Assembly (NCBI GenBank): GCA_964560325.1
Contig: CAZLLV010000040.1
Location: 1 to 25,822, forward strand
DNA length: 25,822 bases
Reading direction: 5' to 3'
Source of the DNA: CAZLLV01 sp964560325
Lineage (GTDB): Bacteria; Acidobacteriota; Thermoanaerobaculia; Multivoradales; DATKCC01
The notes beneath the pieces are model-generated. The model made no database searches. It saw nothing but the letters and a program-made list of their open reading frames with translations, and was not told the DNA's origin. This document shows, piece after piece, positions 1-8,600 of the stretch; position 1 is the first letter of the stretch; each line of letters starts with the position of its first letter. Made by a program: the position numbers and the translations under genes.

Positions 1-926
1 AGCCGTGGGCGGCGCTCTACGAGGCGACCGGCGGCCCGGCGCTCGACCGGGCACGGGACCGGGGCTGCTCGCTGGTCGCGACCGGCTTCGGCGGCGACTG
101 CCTGTTCGACGCGGCCCGCTTCCGGTACTGGGACGACGTGCGCTCCGGCAAGCTCTGGCGCCTCGCTCCGTGGGTGAGCGACCGGCGCTCCCGGGGCGCC
201 TCGTGGCCGGCGATCGCGCGCTCGCTCCTGGTCAAGCCGCTCCTCCCCGCGGCCCTCCGCCATCGCCTCGACGCGCGACGCGCCACGCCCAACCTCCGGC
301 ACGCGCCGCCCTGGCTCGGCGCGGAGCTCGCCCGCCGCACCCACGCCGAGGCGCGCCTCCGCCGGCGCCCGCGGATGCCGGCCGCCGGCGGGACCATCGC
401 CGGGAGCCGCTATCGACAGATCCTCGACCTCGGCATGCAGAGCTGGTCGATCGAGAGCTGGTCGGCGCTCGCCGCGCGCCGGGGCTTGCGGATGGCCCAC
501 CCCCTGCTCGACCGCCGGGTCCTCGAGCTGGTCCTCGAGAGCCCGGTCGAGCTCGGGAGCCGGCCCGGCCCGGTGGGCGGCAAGTGGCTGCTCCGCCGTG
601 CCATGCACGGGCGGCTGCCCGCCTCGATCCTCGCGCGGAGCGACAAGGGCACCTGGGGGCCATACCTGGTCGATCGGCTGCGGGCGCACCGGCGGCGGAT
701 CGGCGGCCGGGTGGGGCGGGGGGCGCTCGGGGAGCTCGGGGTCGTCGAGCCGCGGGAGTACGAGCGCGCCCTCGGCGCTCTCTGCACGGGCTCGGGCCGG
801 CGCCCGGGGCCTCTCTACTTTCTCCCCCCGTTGCTGCTCGACCTCTGGCTGGCCTCGAGCCGGTGCGACGTGGGAGGTGTGCGGTACCCGGAGGACTTGA
901 CGTCTGGAGTTGAAGACCGTGAGTGA
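1..926 (+). CDS. Lasso-type asparagine synthetase-like cyclase, C-terminal part (cut by left edge)
   Basis: This is the C-terminal ~307 residues of an asparagine synthetase-like protein; the reading frame is open from base 3 and the start lies off the window. It aligns by eye with the complete cyclase at 9382-11337: the GFGGDCLFD segment matches GYGGDTLFD, the HPLLDRR segment matches FPLLDRR, and GPVGGKWLLRRA matches GPGGTKWLLRQA. In this family the synthetase domain adenylates a side-chain carboxylate. In lasso biosynthesis it then forms the macrolactam with the core N-terminus. The SGGxDS ATP pyrophosphatase motif must lie upstream and cannot be checked. The gene overlaps the next start by 8 bases, so the two are probably translationally coupled. 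The immediate small-peptide and PqqD-domain neighbours favour lasso cyclase over true asparagine synthetase. Confidence 0.85.
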   Translation, partial: PWAALYEATGGPALDRARDRGCSLVATGFGGDCLFDAARFRYWDDVRSGKLWRLAPWVSDRRSRGASWPAIARSLLVKPLLPAALRHRLDARRATPNLRHAPPWLGAELARRTHAEARLRRRPRMPAAGGTIAGSRYRQILDLGMQSWSIESWSALAARRGLRMAHPLLDRRVLELVLESPVELGSRPGPVGGKWLLRRAMHGRLPASILARSDKGTWGPYLVDRLRAHRRRIGGRVGRGALGELGVVEPREYERALGALCTGSGRRPGPLYFLPPLLLDLWLASSRCDVGGVRYPEDLTSGVEDRE

Positions 927-1098
927 TCGAGAGTGGGAGCGTGACCGCCAAGCACGCCGGCCCACCGAAGGGAGGCGCCCCTATCGACCGCCGGAGCTCG
1001 TCCGCTTCGGGCCGATCGTGAAGTGGGTGCAGGGAGGGGAGGGGACGAATCCCGACGGGGCCACCGGTGGCTTCGACTTCACCGGAGCCGAGCCGTGA
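919..1098 (+). CDS. Lasso-type precursor peptide 1 (59 aa)
   Basis: This small ORF is predicted to encode a RiPP precursor. The leader holds Tyr22-x-x-Pro25-x-Leu27-x-x-x-Gly31, the YxxPxLxxxG recognition motif of lasso leaders. Seven residues later a 21-residue core is predicted: ring GGEGTNPD, then tail GATGGFDFTGAEP. Gly1 and Asp8 would give an 8-member macrolactam, a pattern like microcin J25 (G-G-x-G-x-x-P-acid). The residues before the cut are Val(-2) and Gln(-1), whereas Thr is usual at -2. I chose GTG at 919 because GGAG (906-909) lies 9 bases upstream; a TTG at 910 would abut that GGAG. The stop shares bases with the next gene's GTG (GTGA). The product is inferred from motif and context only. 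Confidence 0.8.
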   Translation: MSDREWERDRQARRPTEGRRPYRPPELVRFGPIVKWVQGGEGTNPDGATGGFDFTGAEP

Positions 1099-3014
1099 AG
1101 ACGAACGGTGCCCGGCCGCCGCGGCGGATCGGGTACGAGGAGGCGGAGGCATTGTGCGCGCGGCTGGCCGCGGAAGTCCGCGGCCGGCTCGGCGACGAGA
1201 TCGGCCGCTGGTCGTTCCGGCCGATCCCGCGCGGCGGCCTGATCGTGCTCGGCATGCTGAGCTACCTCCTGGGACTGCGGCGGGAGCAGGTCGAACCGTC
1301 CGGCGAGCCCGCGCCGCGGCGGGTGGTGCTGGTCGACGACCTCGCATCGAGCGGCGCCCGCTTCGGCGAGACCTTGCCGAAGGTCGGCGCGGACGAGGTC
1401 GCGTTCGTCCACCTCCTCTCCCACCCGCGGCTGCGGAGCGCCATCGTCGGCGCCGAGCCGCGGGTCGCGTTCTGCCTGGCGGCCGAGGATCTCTGCGAGC
1501 GGACGGACGCGCCGGCCTCCGGTGACGAGGCGTTCTGGGACCGCTGGCGCGCGCGGCTCCCCGGACGGCGGTACTGGTTGGGCGCCGTCGAGCCGGTAGC
1601 CTTCGCCTGGAGCGCGCCGGACGTCGTGTTCTGGGACGCGGCGGAGGGGCGCGTCGACGATGGCTGGCGCCGCGGCTCTCCGGACGCGAGCCTCGACGCG
1701 TGGGTGGCTGCGGGACTACCCGGCCCGCGGCGGGCGACGGCGCTCCACGTCCCCGAGGGTGTCGCCTGGCGCACCGGGGAGGGGTGCCTCCGGCTGCGCG
1801 CCGGCGACCGGTGCTACGGTCTCGACGGAACCGGTCTCGAGATGTGGCGCGCGCTCCTCGCCTTCGGGCCGGGGGAGAGCGCGGTCGCCCGACTGACCGA
1901 GCTCTTCGACGCCCCCGAACCGGTGCTGGCGGCCGACCTGGCCGCGTTCTCCGACCGCCTCGTCGACGCCGGGCTCCTGCGGCTCCGGCCCACGATGAAC
2001 GGGGCCACCGAGGCCGCTCGCGCCTACCCCCTCCACGGCGTCCGGGTGCGATCCGAGCTTCCGCTGCCGGCACCCGAAGACCCGGCGGCCTCCGGTACGC
2101 CCGACCTCGTGATTCGCCTCGTGGAGGGAGGGCCGCCGCCCGCGGCCGCCGGAGAGCCGTCCTACGAGAGCGACGTCTACACCCGGGAAGGCGAGCCCCT
2201 CCTCCGGCTCTTCCCGGCGCCGGGAGCGGATCTGCTGCGCTTCGCCGGGGTGGCCGATTTCGAGATCGACGACAGGGAGGTGCGCGTTCGGTTGGCCGAC
2301 GGCGCCCGGCCCGAGATGGCGGGGGTCCGGCTGCTCGGCAGCGTCGTCCCCTTCTGGCTCGAGCGGCGCGGCGTTCCGTGCCTCCACGCCTCGGCGGTCG
2401 TGGTGGACGGCGCGGCGGTCGCTTTCCTGGGCGGGAACCGGGCCGGCAAGAGCTCGCTCGCCGCGGCGCTCGTCGCCCGCGGCCGGCCGCTCCTCGCCGA
2501 CGACATGGTCGCCGTCGAGCTCGATACGGAGGGGCGCTACCGGGCGCGACCCGCCTACCCGCAGATGCGGCTCTGGCCCGAGCAGGCGGAGCGCTTCGTC
2601 GGCCGGTCCGCCGATCTCCCGACCGTCCACCCGGCGACCGACAAGCGCCGGGTGCGGGTCGGCCCCGGCGGCTTCGGCGCGTTCTGCGACCGCGCCCGGC
2701 CGCTCGCCTGCCTCTACCTGCCGGAACGGATCGGGAGCGGCGGCCGGGTGCGCATCGAGCCGGTCGGTCCGGCGGACGCCGGGATGGAGCTGCTCCGCCG
2801 CTCGCATCTGCCCCGGCTGGTCGAGGCGGCCGGCCTCCAACCGGATCGGATGGAACGGCTCGCCGGCCTGGTCGAGCAGGTCCCGGTGCGCCGCCTGGTC
2901 TACCCGGAGGGCTACGAGCGCTTCGACCGCGTCCTCGACACCGTCCTCGCCGACCTCTCGTCGCTGCGGGCGGCGCCGGTCTCCTCCTCCGCCCGCAGCC
3001 GCAGGCTCGAGTAG
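1095..3014 (+). CDS. PRTase-PqqD/RRE-HPr kinase-like three-domain fusion protein
   Basis: This 639-residue protein has three parts. Residues ~15-210 look like a type I phosphoribosyltransferase: PRGG (45-48) fits the pyrophosphate loop and VVLVDDLASSGAR (77-89) fits the PRPP-binding loop. Residues ~217-298 form a PqqD-like RiPP recognition element, which would bind the precursor leader. Residues ~310-639 resemble HPr kinase, with Walker A GGNRAGKSS (446-454) followed by LLADD (466-470), as in the kinase signature. HPr kinase-like enzymes phosphorylate some lasso peptides (paeninodin type). The PRTase role here is unknown to me; transfer of phosphoribose to the peptide or to a small co-substrate is only a hypothesis. 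The GTG start overlaps the precursor stop and has GGAG at 1084-1087. Locus 2 encodes the same domains as two proteins. The 3' end overlaps the convergent regulator by 103 bases. Confidence 0.88.
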   Translation: MKTNGARPPRRIGYEEAEALCARLAAEVRGRLGDEIGRWSFRPIPRGGLIVLGMLSYLLGLRREQVEPSGEPAPRRVVLVDDLASSGARFGETLPKVGADEVAFVHLLSHPRLRSAIVGAEPRVAFCLAAEDLCERTDAPASGDEAFWDRWRARLPGRRYWLGAVEPVAFAWSAPDVVFWDAAEGRVDDGWRRGSPDASLDAWVAAGLPGPRRATALHVPEGVAWRTGEGCLRLRAGDRCYGLDGTGLEMWRALLAFGPGESAVARLTELFDAPEPVLAADLAAFSDRLVDAGLLRLRPTMNGATEAARAYPLHGVRVRSELPLPAPEDPAASGTPDLVIRLVEGGPPPAAAGEPSYESDVYTREGEPLLRLFPAPGADLLRFAGVADFEIDDREVRVRLADGARPEMAGVRLLGSVVPFWLERRGVPCLHASAVVVDGAAVAFLGGNRAGKSSLAAALVARGRPLLADDMVAVELDTEGRYRARPAYPQMRLWPEQAERFVGRSADLPTVHPATDKRRVRVGPGGFGAFCDRARPLACLYLPERIGSGGRVRIEPVGPADAGMELLRRSHLPRLVEAAGLQPDRMERLAGLVEQVPVRRLVYPEGYERFDRVLDTVLADLSSLRAAPVSSSARSRRLE

Positions 3015-5260
3015 TAGCCGGCGGTCGAAGGCGCGCGCAGACGGACCGCGCGTGCCGCCGCCTCCTCCAGGTGGGGGAGCGCGCGCGCCCAATCGCGCGC
3101 CTCGACGAAGTGGTACGCGAGGGTCTCACTCCGCCAGCGCGGCGCCGTCGGGGCATCCCGCGCCTCGAGCACCGCGCCGAGCCGCGCGTGGAGGACCGCC
3201 CGCCGCTCCTCGTCGAGCGAGCCGTAGACGATCTCGCGTAGCGCCGGGTGGGAGAACTCGAACGTCCCGCGGCCCGGCCCGGCGCTCCAGAGCGTCACGT
3301 CGCGCTGCATGCGGCTGTCGGCCCAGTAGCCGAGGCGCAGGCGCGCGAGCCAGCGCTCGAGAAGCACCTGGAGGCCGGTCTCCACCACCGCGGCGTGCTC
3401 GTGCTCGGCGAGGACGAGCAGATCGGCATCGAACTCCGAACCCGCCGCCGCGGCGAGAGTGAAGAGGCGCCGGGTGGAGGCGGGGAGGTCGTCGAGCCGC
3501 GCCCGGACGATCGCCTCGAGCGAGCCGGGCATGTCGGCGGTCTCGGCGCTCGCGTCGAGGCCTTCCAGACGCCACTCGCCGCCGTCGAGCTCCACCAGGC
3601 GCCCGGCGTCCCAGAGCAGGTTGATCAGCTCGGTGACGGCCAGCGGGAGACCTTCGCCGCGCGCCAGGATGCGGGCGAGGTCGGCGGCGTGGTGGGGCAC
3701 GAGAGCGCTCGCGATCCTCGCCGTCGCCGTGTCGTCGAGCCGGCCGAGGGCGACCTCCTCGCCCTGCCCGACCGGTGCCCGGCCGGCGACCCGGAACGGC
3801 AGGGAGGCCGTCTGCGTCGCCGCGGCCAGCAGCCACACCGGCTCTCGGGACAGCCGCTCGCGCAGGAAGGCCAGGAGCTCGAGGCTGGAGGCGTCCGCGG
3901 CGTGGATGTCGTCGAGGAAGAGGACCACCGGGCAGGGGGGCGTGTCGCAGACCTCCGCGTCCATCGGGCGCGCCGCTCCGGACCGTCCGGCTTCGACGCC
4001 CGGTGGCGGGGCCGACCGGGTGAGCGCGACGAGGGCGCGGGCGACCGACTCGAAGAGGGCGTCCCGGCTGCCCACGTCGGCCGCCGGCGGCGGCAGGCCC
4101 GGCCGCAGCTCGCGGAGCGCCGGCAGGAGGATCTCGAGATCCGACAGGTCGTGCGGATCGAGCGTGGAGGTCAGCACCTCGGCGACCTCGACCTCGTGGA
4201 CGAGCGCGTCGCGGAGCGCCTGCGCCACCCCCAGGTAGGGGACCGGCGGGGCGAGGTCGTGATAGCGCCCCTGGAGCACCAGCGCCGCGCGGCTGGCCGC
4301 CGCCTCGTGGAGGAAGGTCTTGATCAGCCGGGTCTTGCCGATTCCCGGCTCGCCGGTCACGACGGTGAGCCGCCCCGAGCCGGCGGTCACCGCGCGCCAG
4401 GTCTCGCGCAGGTGGGCCAGGGCGACGTCGCGGCCGACCAGCGGCACGATCGGGCCGACCGGCTCCGCCTTTTCGCGCACCGCCGGCTCGGGGAGCTCCT
4501 CGGCGAGGATCGCACGGTACTCGGCGGTCGTCTCCTCCTGCGGCTCGACGCCGAGCTCCTCGTCGAGCAGGCGCACGAGCTCCTGGTACTGCGTGATCGC
4601 CCGGCTCCGGCGGCCGGAGAAGACGTGCAGGCGCATGAGCCGGCGGTGAGCGATCTCGGAGAGGGGGTCGAGCTTCACCAACCGGCGGCCGTACTCGACG
4701 CCGAGCGAGTAAGTGCCGCTCGCCAGGTGGTGGTCGACCAGCTTCAGGAGGGCGCGCAGCGCTCCCTCGCGCAGGCGCTCCTGCTCGGTCACCAGCCACT
4801 CGTCGAACTCCGGGCTCTCGTCGACGTGGAAACCGGCGAGCAGGTCGCCCTCGTAGAGCCGTGCCGCGGCGGCCAGGGGCGCGGGGTCGCGGTCGGCCTC
4901 GCCGGTGGAGCGGGCGAGGAGAACGGAGAACTCCTCGACGTCGATCCACGCCGCCCGACCGGGCGCGAGCCCCACCGACTGGTGGGTCGCCTCCAGGAGC
5001 CCGTCCGTGCCGGCGGCGCCTTCCAGGGTCTGCCGCAGGTTGTAGAGGGCCTGGCGCAAGTTCCGGCGGGCGGCCTCCGGCCCCTCCTCGGGCCAGAGCA
5101 GGCCCGCGAGGTGGTCGCGGCTGAAGCTCCGGCCCCGGTGCACCCCGAGGTAGGCCAGGAGCGCGCGGACCTTCTGTGACTCGAAGCCGCTCACGAGCCG
5201 GCCCTGTCGGGAGACCCGGAAGCCGCCGAGCAGGCGGATCTGGAGCTGCGCTTCGGTCAT
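2912..5260 (-). CDS. AfsR/SARP-type transcriptional regulator with AAA/NACHT-like ATPase
   Basis: This 782-residue protein begins with an OmpR-type winged helix (~7-100; LLGGFRVSRQG, then the RRNLRQALYNLRQTL helix). A bacterial transcriptional activator domain follows (~105-255, DVEEF through YRAILAEE), then a STAND/AAA-type ATPase with Walker A GEPGIGKT (303-310) and Walker B-like VVLFLDDIHAAD. This is the AfsR/SARP layout; such activators often control specialised metabolite or peptide clusters. The long C-terminal TPR array common in AfsR relatives is mostly missing, and the protein ends inside the 3' end of the converging RiPP gene. I chose ATG at 5260 because the winged-helix domain starts directly after it and GGAG lies about 11 bases upstream; the longer open frame adds only low-complexity residues. 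Control of the two flanking loci is inferred from position. Confidence 0.88.
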   Translation of the reverse strand: MTEAQLQIRLLGGFRVSRQGRLVSGFESQKVRALLAYLGVHRGRSFSRDHLAGLLWPEEGPEAARRNLRQALYNLRQTLEGAAGTDGLLEATHQSVGLAPGRAAWIDVEEFSVLLARSTGEADRDPAPLAAAARLYEGDLLAGFHVDESPEFDEWLVTEQERLREGALRALLKLVDHHLASGTYSLGVEYGRRLVKLDPLSEIAHRRLMRLHVFSGRRSRAITQYQELVRLLDEELGVEPQEETTAEYRAILAEELPEPAVREKAEPVGPIVPLVGRDVALAHLRETWRAVTAGSGRLTVVTGEPGIGKTRLIKTFLHEAAASRAALVLQGRYHDLAPPVPYLGVAQALRDALVHEVEVAEVLTSTLDPHDLSDLEILLPALRELRPGLPPPAADVGSRDALFESVARALVALTRSAPPPGVEAGRSGAARPMDAEVCDTPPCPVVLFLDDIHAADASSLELLAFLRERLSREPVWLLAAATQTASLPFRVAGRAPVGQGEEVALGRLDDTATARIASALVPHHAADLARILARGEGLPLAVTELINLLWDAGRLVELDGGEWRLEGLDASAETADMPGSLEAIVRARLDDLPASTRRLFTLAAAAGSEFDADLLVLAEHEHAAVVETGLQVLLERWLARLRLGYWADSRMQRDVTLWSAGPGRGTFEFSHPALREIVYGSLDEERRAVLHARLGAVLEARDAPTAPRWRSETLAYHFVEARDWARALPHLEEAAARAVRLRAPSTAGYYSSLRLRAEEETGAARSDERSARTVSRTRSKRS

Positions 5261-5383
5261 CAGTTGGCGGACTCCGAAGGGGCTCCGAACGAGCCCGACA
5301 TCGAAAAGACGAAAAAGCGAGAGCGATAGACGACGACCTGCCGCCGATGATAGCGAAACCGCTCCCCGGGCGTGGTCGATCGG

Positions 5384-5518
5384 CTGACGAAAGAGTCCGG
5401 GACCGGCTGACGCTGTCCTGACGATGATGACCGACACTTCAGGCGATCGAGAGACGAGCCGGCGGCGAGCCGTCCAACGCAGTCGGTGAGCAATCACAGA
5501 GCTGACGATCGCCTGACG
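5384..5518. promoter_or_regulatory. CTGACG repeat cluster, candidate SARP operator region
   Basis: The 373-base divergent gap (5261-5633) between the SARP-like regulator and the secreted protein contains five same-strand CTGACG copies at 5384, 5407, 5418, 5502 and 5513. Two pairs are exactly 11 bases apart and one pair is 23 apart. SARP-family activators are known to bind short direct repeats at 11-bp periodicity, so these fit an operator for the adjacent regulator. I see no convincing -35/-10 pair in the rest of the gap. CTGACG also occurs in nearby coding DNA, so the evidence lies in the spacing, not in the hexamer itself. Confidence 0.45.
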
Positions 5519-5633
5519 CCCGGCCCGCAAGATCGCACTTTCCTTTGAATCGCCGCGCATCCAGCGTGATCTCCCGTTTCCGCCGTCGCCCGAGAGGTAC
5601 GGCCGAGCGGGCGTACTACGAGTGAGGTCGGCC

Positions 5634-8600
5634 ATGATCAGAACCGCCAAGTCCATCCTGCTGTCTTCCCTCCTCCTCCTTCTCGTCGTGACGGCCGCGC
5701 CTGCCGCGGCCGACGAGAGCGACGCGCTGCAGTGGATCGACCGCGCCGTCGCCGAATGGCTCGAGGGCCTCGCCGAGGAGGCCGGAGCCGGCGCCAAGCT
5801 GGCCACGCCGTCGCCGAACCGCCTGTCGACGAAGGCGCTCGGCGACTACACCTGCCTTCCGACCTGCGGGACGACGGACGGGAAGTTCCTGACCATCGCC
5901 GGCATCGACCTCGCGACCCTGGCCGGGGACGAGATCCTGCTGAGGCTTGCGGTGCCCGCCGGCGAGATCGGCTTCGAGGTCGGAGTGTTCGACGGCGACA
6001 CCAGCGGGGTCTGGGACCTCGAGCCGGTCTCCACGGCACCCGGCGTGCCGCTCGAGTACACGCTGATCGCCGATCCCGACGGCGACGGGATGGGTCCCGT
6101 CGTGGCGACGTGGGACGGGTCCACGATGCCGGACAACGCCTGGATCGACTTCCCGGTCGTGACCGACGCGAGCGCGCAGGCCCCCTCCGGCGCCTACCTC
6201 TACGCGCTCCGCGTGCGCTCGACCAACTTCGCGCTGCCCAACAACTGGTCGAACTTCAAGATCCGCACGTCGGGCGTGCTCACCACCTCGGTCTCGGTGA
6301 GCCCGGTGGCGATCGCCTTCACCGGCCCGCTGTTCGGTGCCGCCGAGGGCAACATCCTCTATCCGAACGCCGGCTCGGGCGACTTCACGACCACGACCTA
6401 CGACGGGAGCTGGAGCTTCTTCCTCGACGTCTTCGAGACCCCGGGCGAGATCGAGCTGTGGGACGGCGACTTCGACCGCGGGACGGTGAACGCACCGGCG
6501 ACCTACGACACCGACGACCCGGACACGCCGAACGCCCCGTTCCTGCCACCCTGGGCGGACCCGCTCGCCGCGCGGCCGGAGGGCGTCGCCTTCGTCCTCG
6601 CCTGTGCGACCGAGGCGTCGCAGACCGGCTGCCCGGCCGACGATCGCCTGGCCGCGATCTTCGTTCGTTCGCCGAGCGTGGAGTACTCGTTGATCGCGCC
6701 GGACGGTGCCACCTACCCGAACCCCAATCCCTCCGGCAACATGGAGTGGGAGCATTTCTCGGTCTCGACGGCGCCCTTCGACCCGTCGGCGATGGACCAC
6801 TCGGCCACCAGCCTGCCGCCCGGGATCTACGAGGTCCGGGCCCAAGGCATCGATCTCTCGAACCTCAACGCCTGGCGCTTCTTCCACTCGCTCGTCGGCG
6901 TGTGCGAGAACGACCTCCCCTGCTTGTCGATTCCGCGGCCTTACCTTGTCGGGGACACCGTCTTCTACGACCACGACGGCGACGGCGTGCAGGACCCGGA
7001 AGATCCGGGGATCGAGGGTGTGGCGCTGAACCTGGTCGACGCGCAGGGTGTGGTGATCGGCACGACGACCACGGATGCGACCGGCACCTACCAGTTCGGG
7101 GTGGAGTCGGGGACCTGGTCGGTCGTCGTCGACGCGAGCAACTTCGAGGGCGGTGGCGCGCTCGAGGCCACGACCTCGACGACCGGAGGTGAGTCGATCA
7201 CCGACACCGTGGTCGACGACAACGTCTGGACCTACGATTTCGGCTACCGCGCCACCGGCGCGATCGGCGACAGGGTCTGGCACGACCAGGACGCGGACGG
7301 CGTGCAAGACGGAGGCGAGCCGGGCCTGAACGGCGTCACCGTGACCCTGACCGACGGCGCCGGCAACACGATCGGCTCCCAGGTCACCTCCGGGGACGGC
7401 GGCTACCTCTTCGAGAACCTGCCGGCTGGCGACTACACCGTCACGGTCGACGATTCGACCCTTCCGGCCGGCTACGAGCAGACCTACGATCTGGACGGCC
7501 TGGGCACGCCCCACGAGGCGAGCCTGACGCTCGGCCCCGGCGAGGAGAACCTGGACGTCGACTTCGGCTACGAGGCGCCGGCGCCGGCCTGCCAGCCGTG
7601 CGACGGCAAGGTCACGGAGCTGACGCTACGCTACAACGGCGCGAGCACCTCCCACGTCACGGTGAAGGGCCGGCGCGGCCCGACGACCGACACCCTCTTC
7701 GAGGGTACGGTGGCCCCCGGCGAGACGTTCGAGATCGTAGGTCCGTCCAGCGGCAACGGAGGCTTCAGCGGCACGGTCGGCACCGAGATCAAGATCTACG
7801 TCGACGGCAGCTTCCACACGACGATCCACACGAGCTGCTCGGTGCCGATCGGTCCCGGCCTAGTGAGTGGCGATTTCGAGGTGGTGGCCGGGGAGAGCAA
7901 GAACGGTGGCACCCTCTGCCCGGTCGACGACGGCGGCGGGAGCGAATGCCAGCCGTGCGAGGGCAAGGTCACGGAGCTGACGCTACGCTACGACGGCGGC
8001 GGGAGCCGGTACGTGAAGGTCGTGGCGAAGAAGGGCAACTCCTACGACTATGTGTTCTCCGGCTGGGTGTCGCCGGGCGACGAGATCGAGATCGACGGTC
8101 CGAACGGCGGCGCCTTCGGCGGCACGCTCGGCACCGAGATCCGGATCTACTACAAGGACTCCGGGCACCACTACAAGACGGGCGGCGGGAGCAGCGACTA
8201 CGACCTCCACACGACGATCCACACGAGCTGCTCGGAGCCGATCGGTCCCGGGCTGGTGAGCGGAGACTTCGTGGTGGTCGAGGGGGAGAGCCAGAACGGC
8301 GGCGAGCTCTGCCCGGTGGACGGGGGCGGCAGCTGCTCGACGTGCAACGACTGCCCGCCGGCGCTCGACTTCGACCAGGACGCCGCCGGCAGCTCCCTCG
8401 GGAAGGGGACGATCGTCACCGAGCAGTGGGCCGCCCACGGCGTCCACGTCACGACCAAGGATCCGTCCCGCCACCCGGCGATGATCTTCGACTCGTCCCG
8501 CCCGACCGGCGGGGACCACGATCTCGGAACGCCGAACGACAGCTTCGGCGGCCCGGGCATGGGCACCGGTGGTAAGTCCGGCATGCCGGGCGAGAATCGC

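Noticed and set aside
897..925. TTGACG as a -35 box for precursor 1
   Set aside because: No acceptable -10 at 16-18 bases downstream.
232..3156. 974-aa minus-strand ORF opposite RiPP locus 1
   Set aside because: Arg/Pro/Ala-rich low-complexity translation typical of an antisense frame in GC-rich DNA; the plus strand carries recognisable domains.
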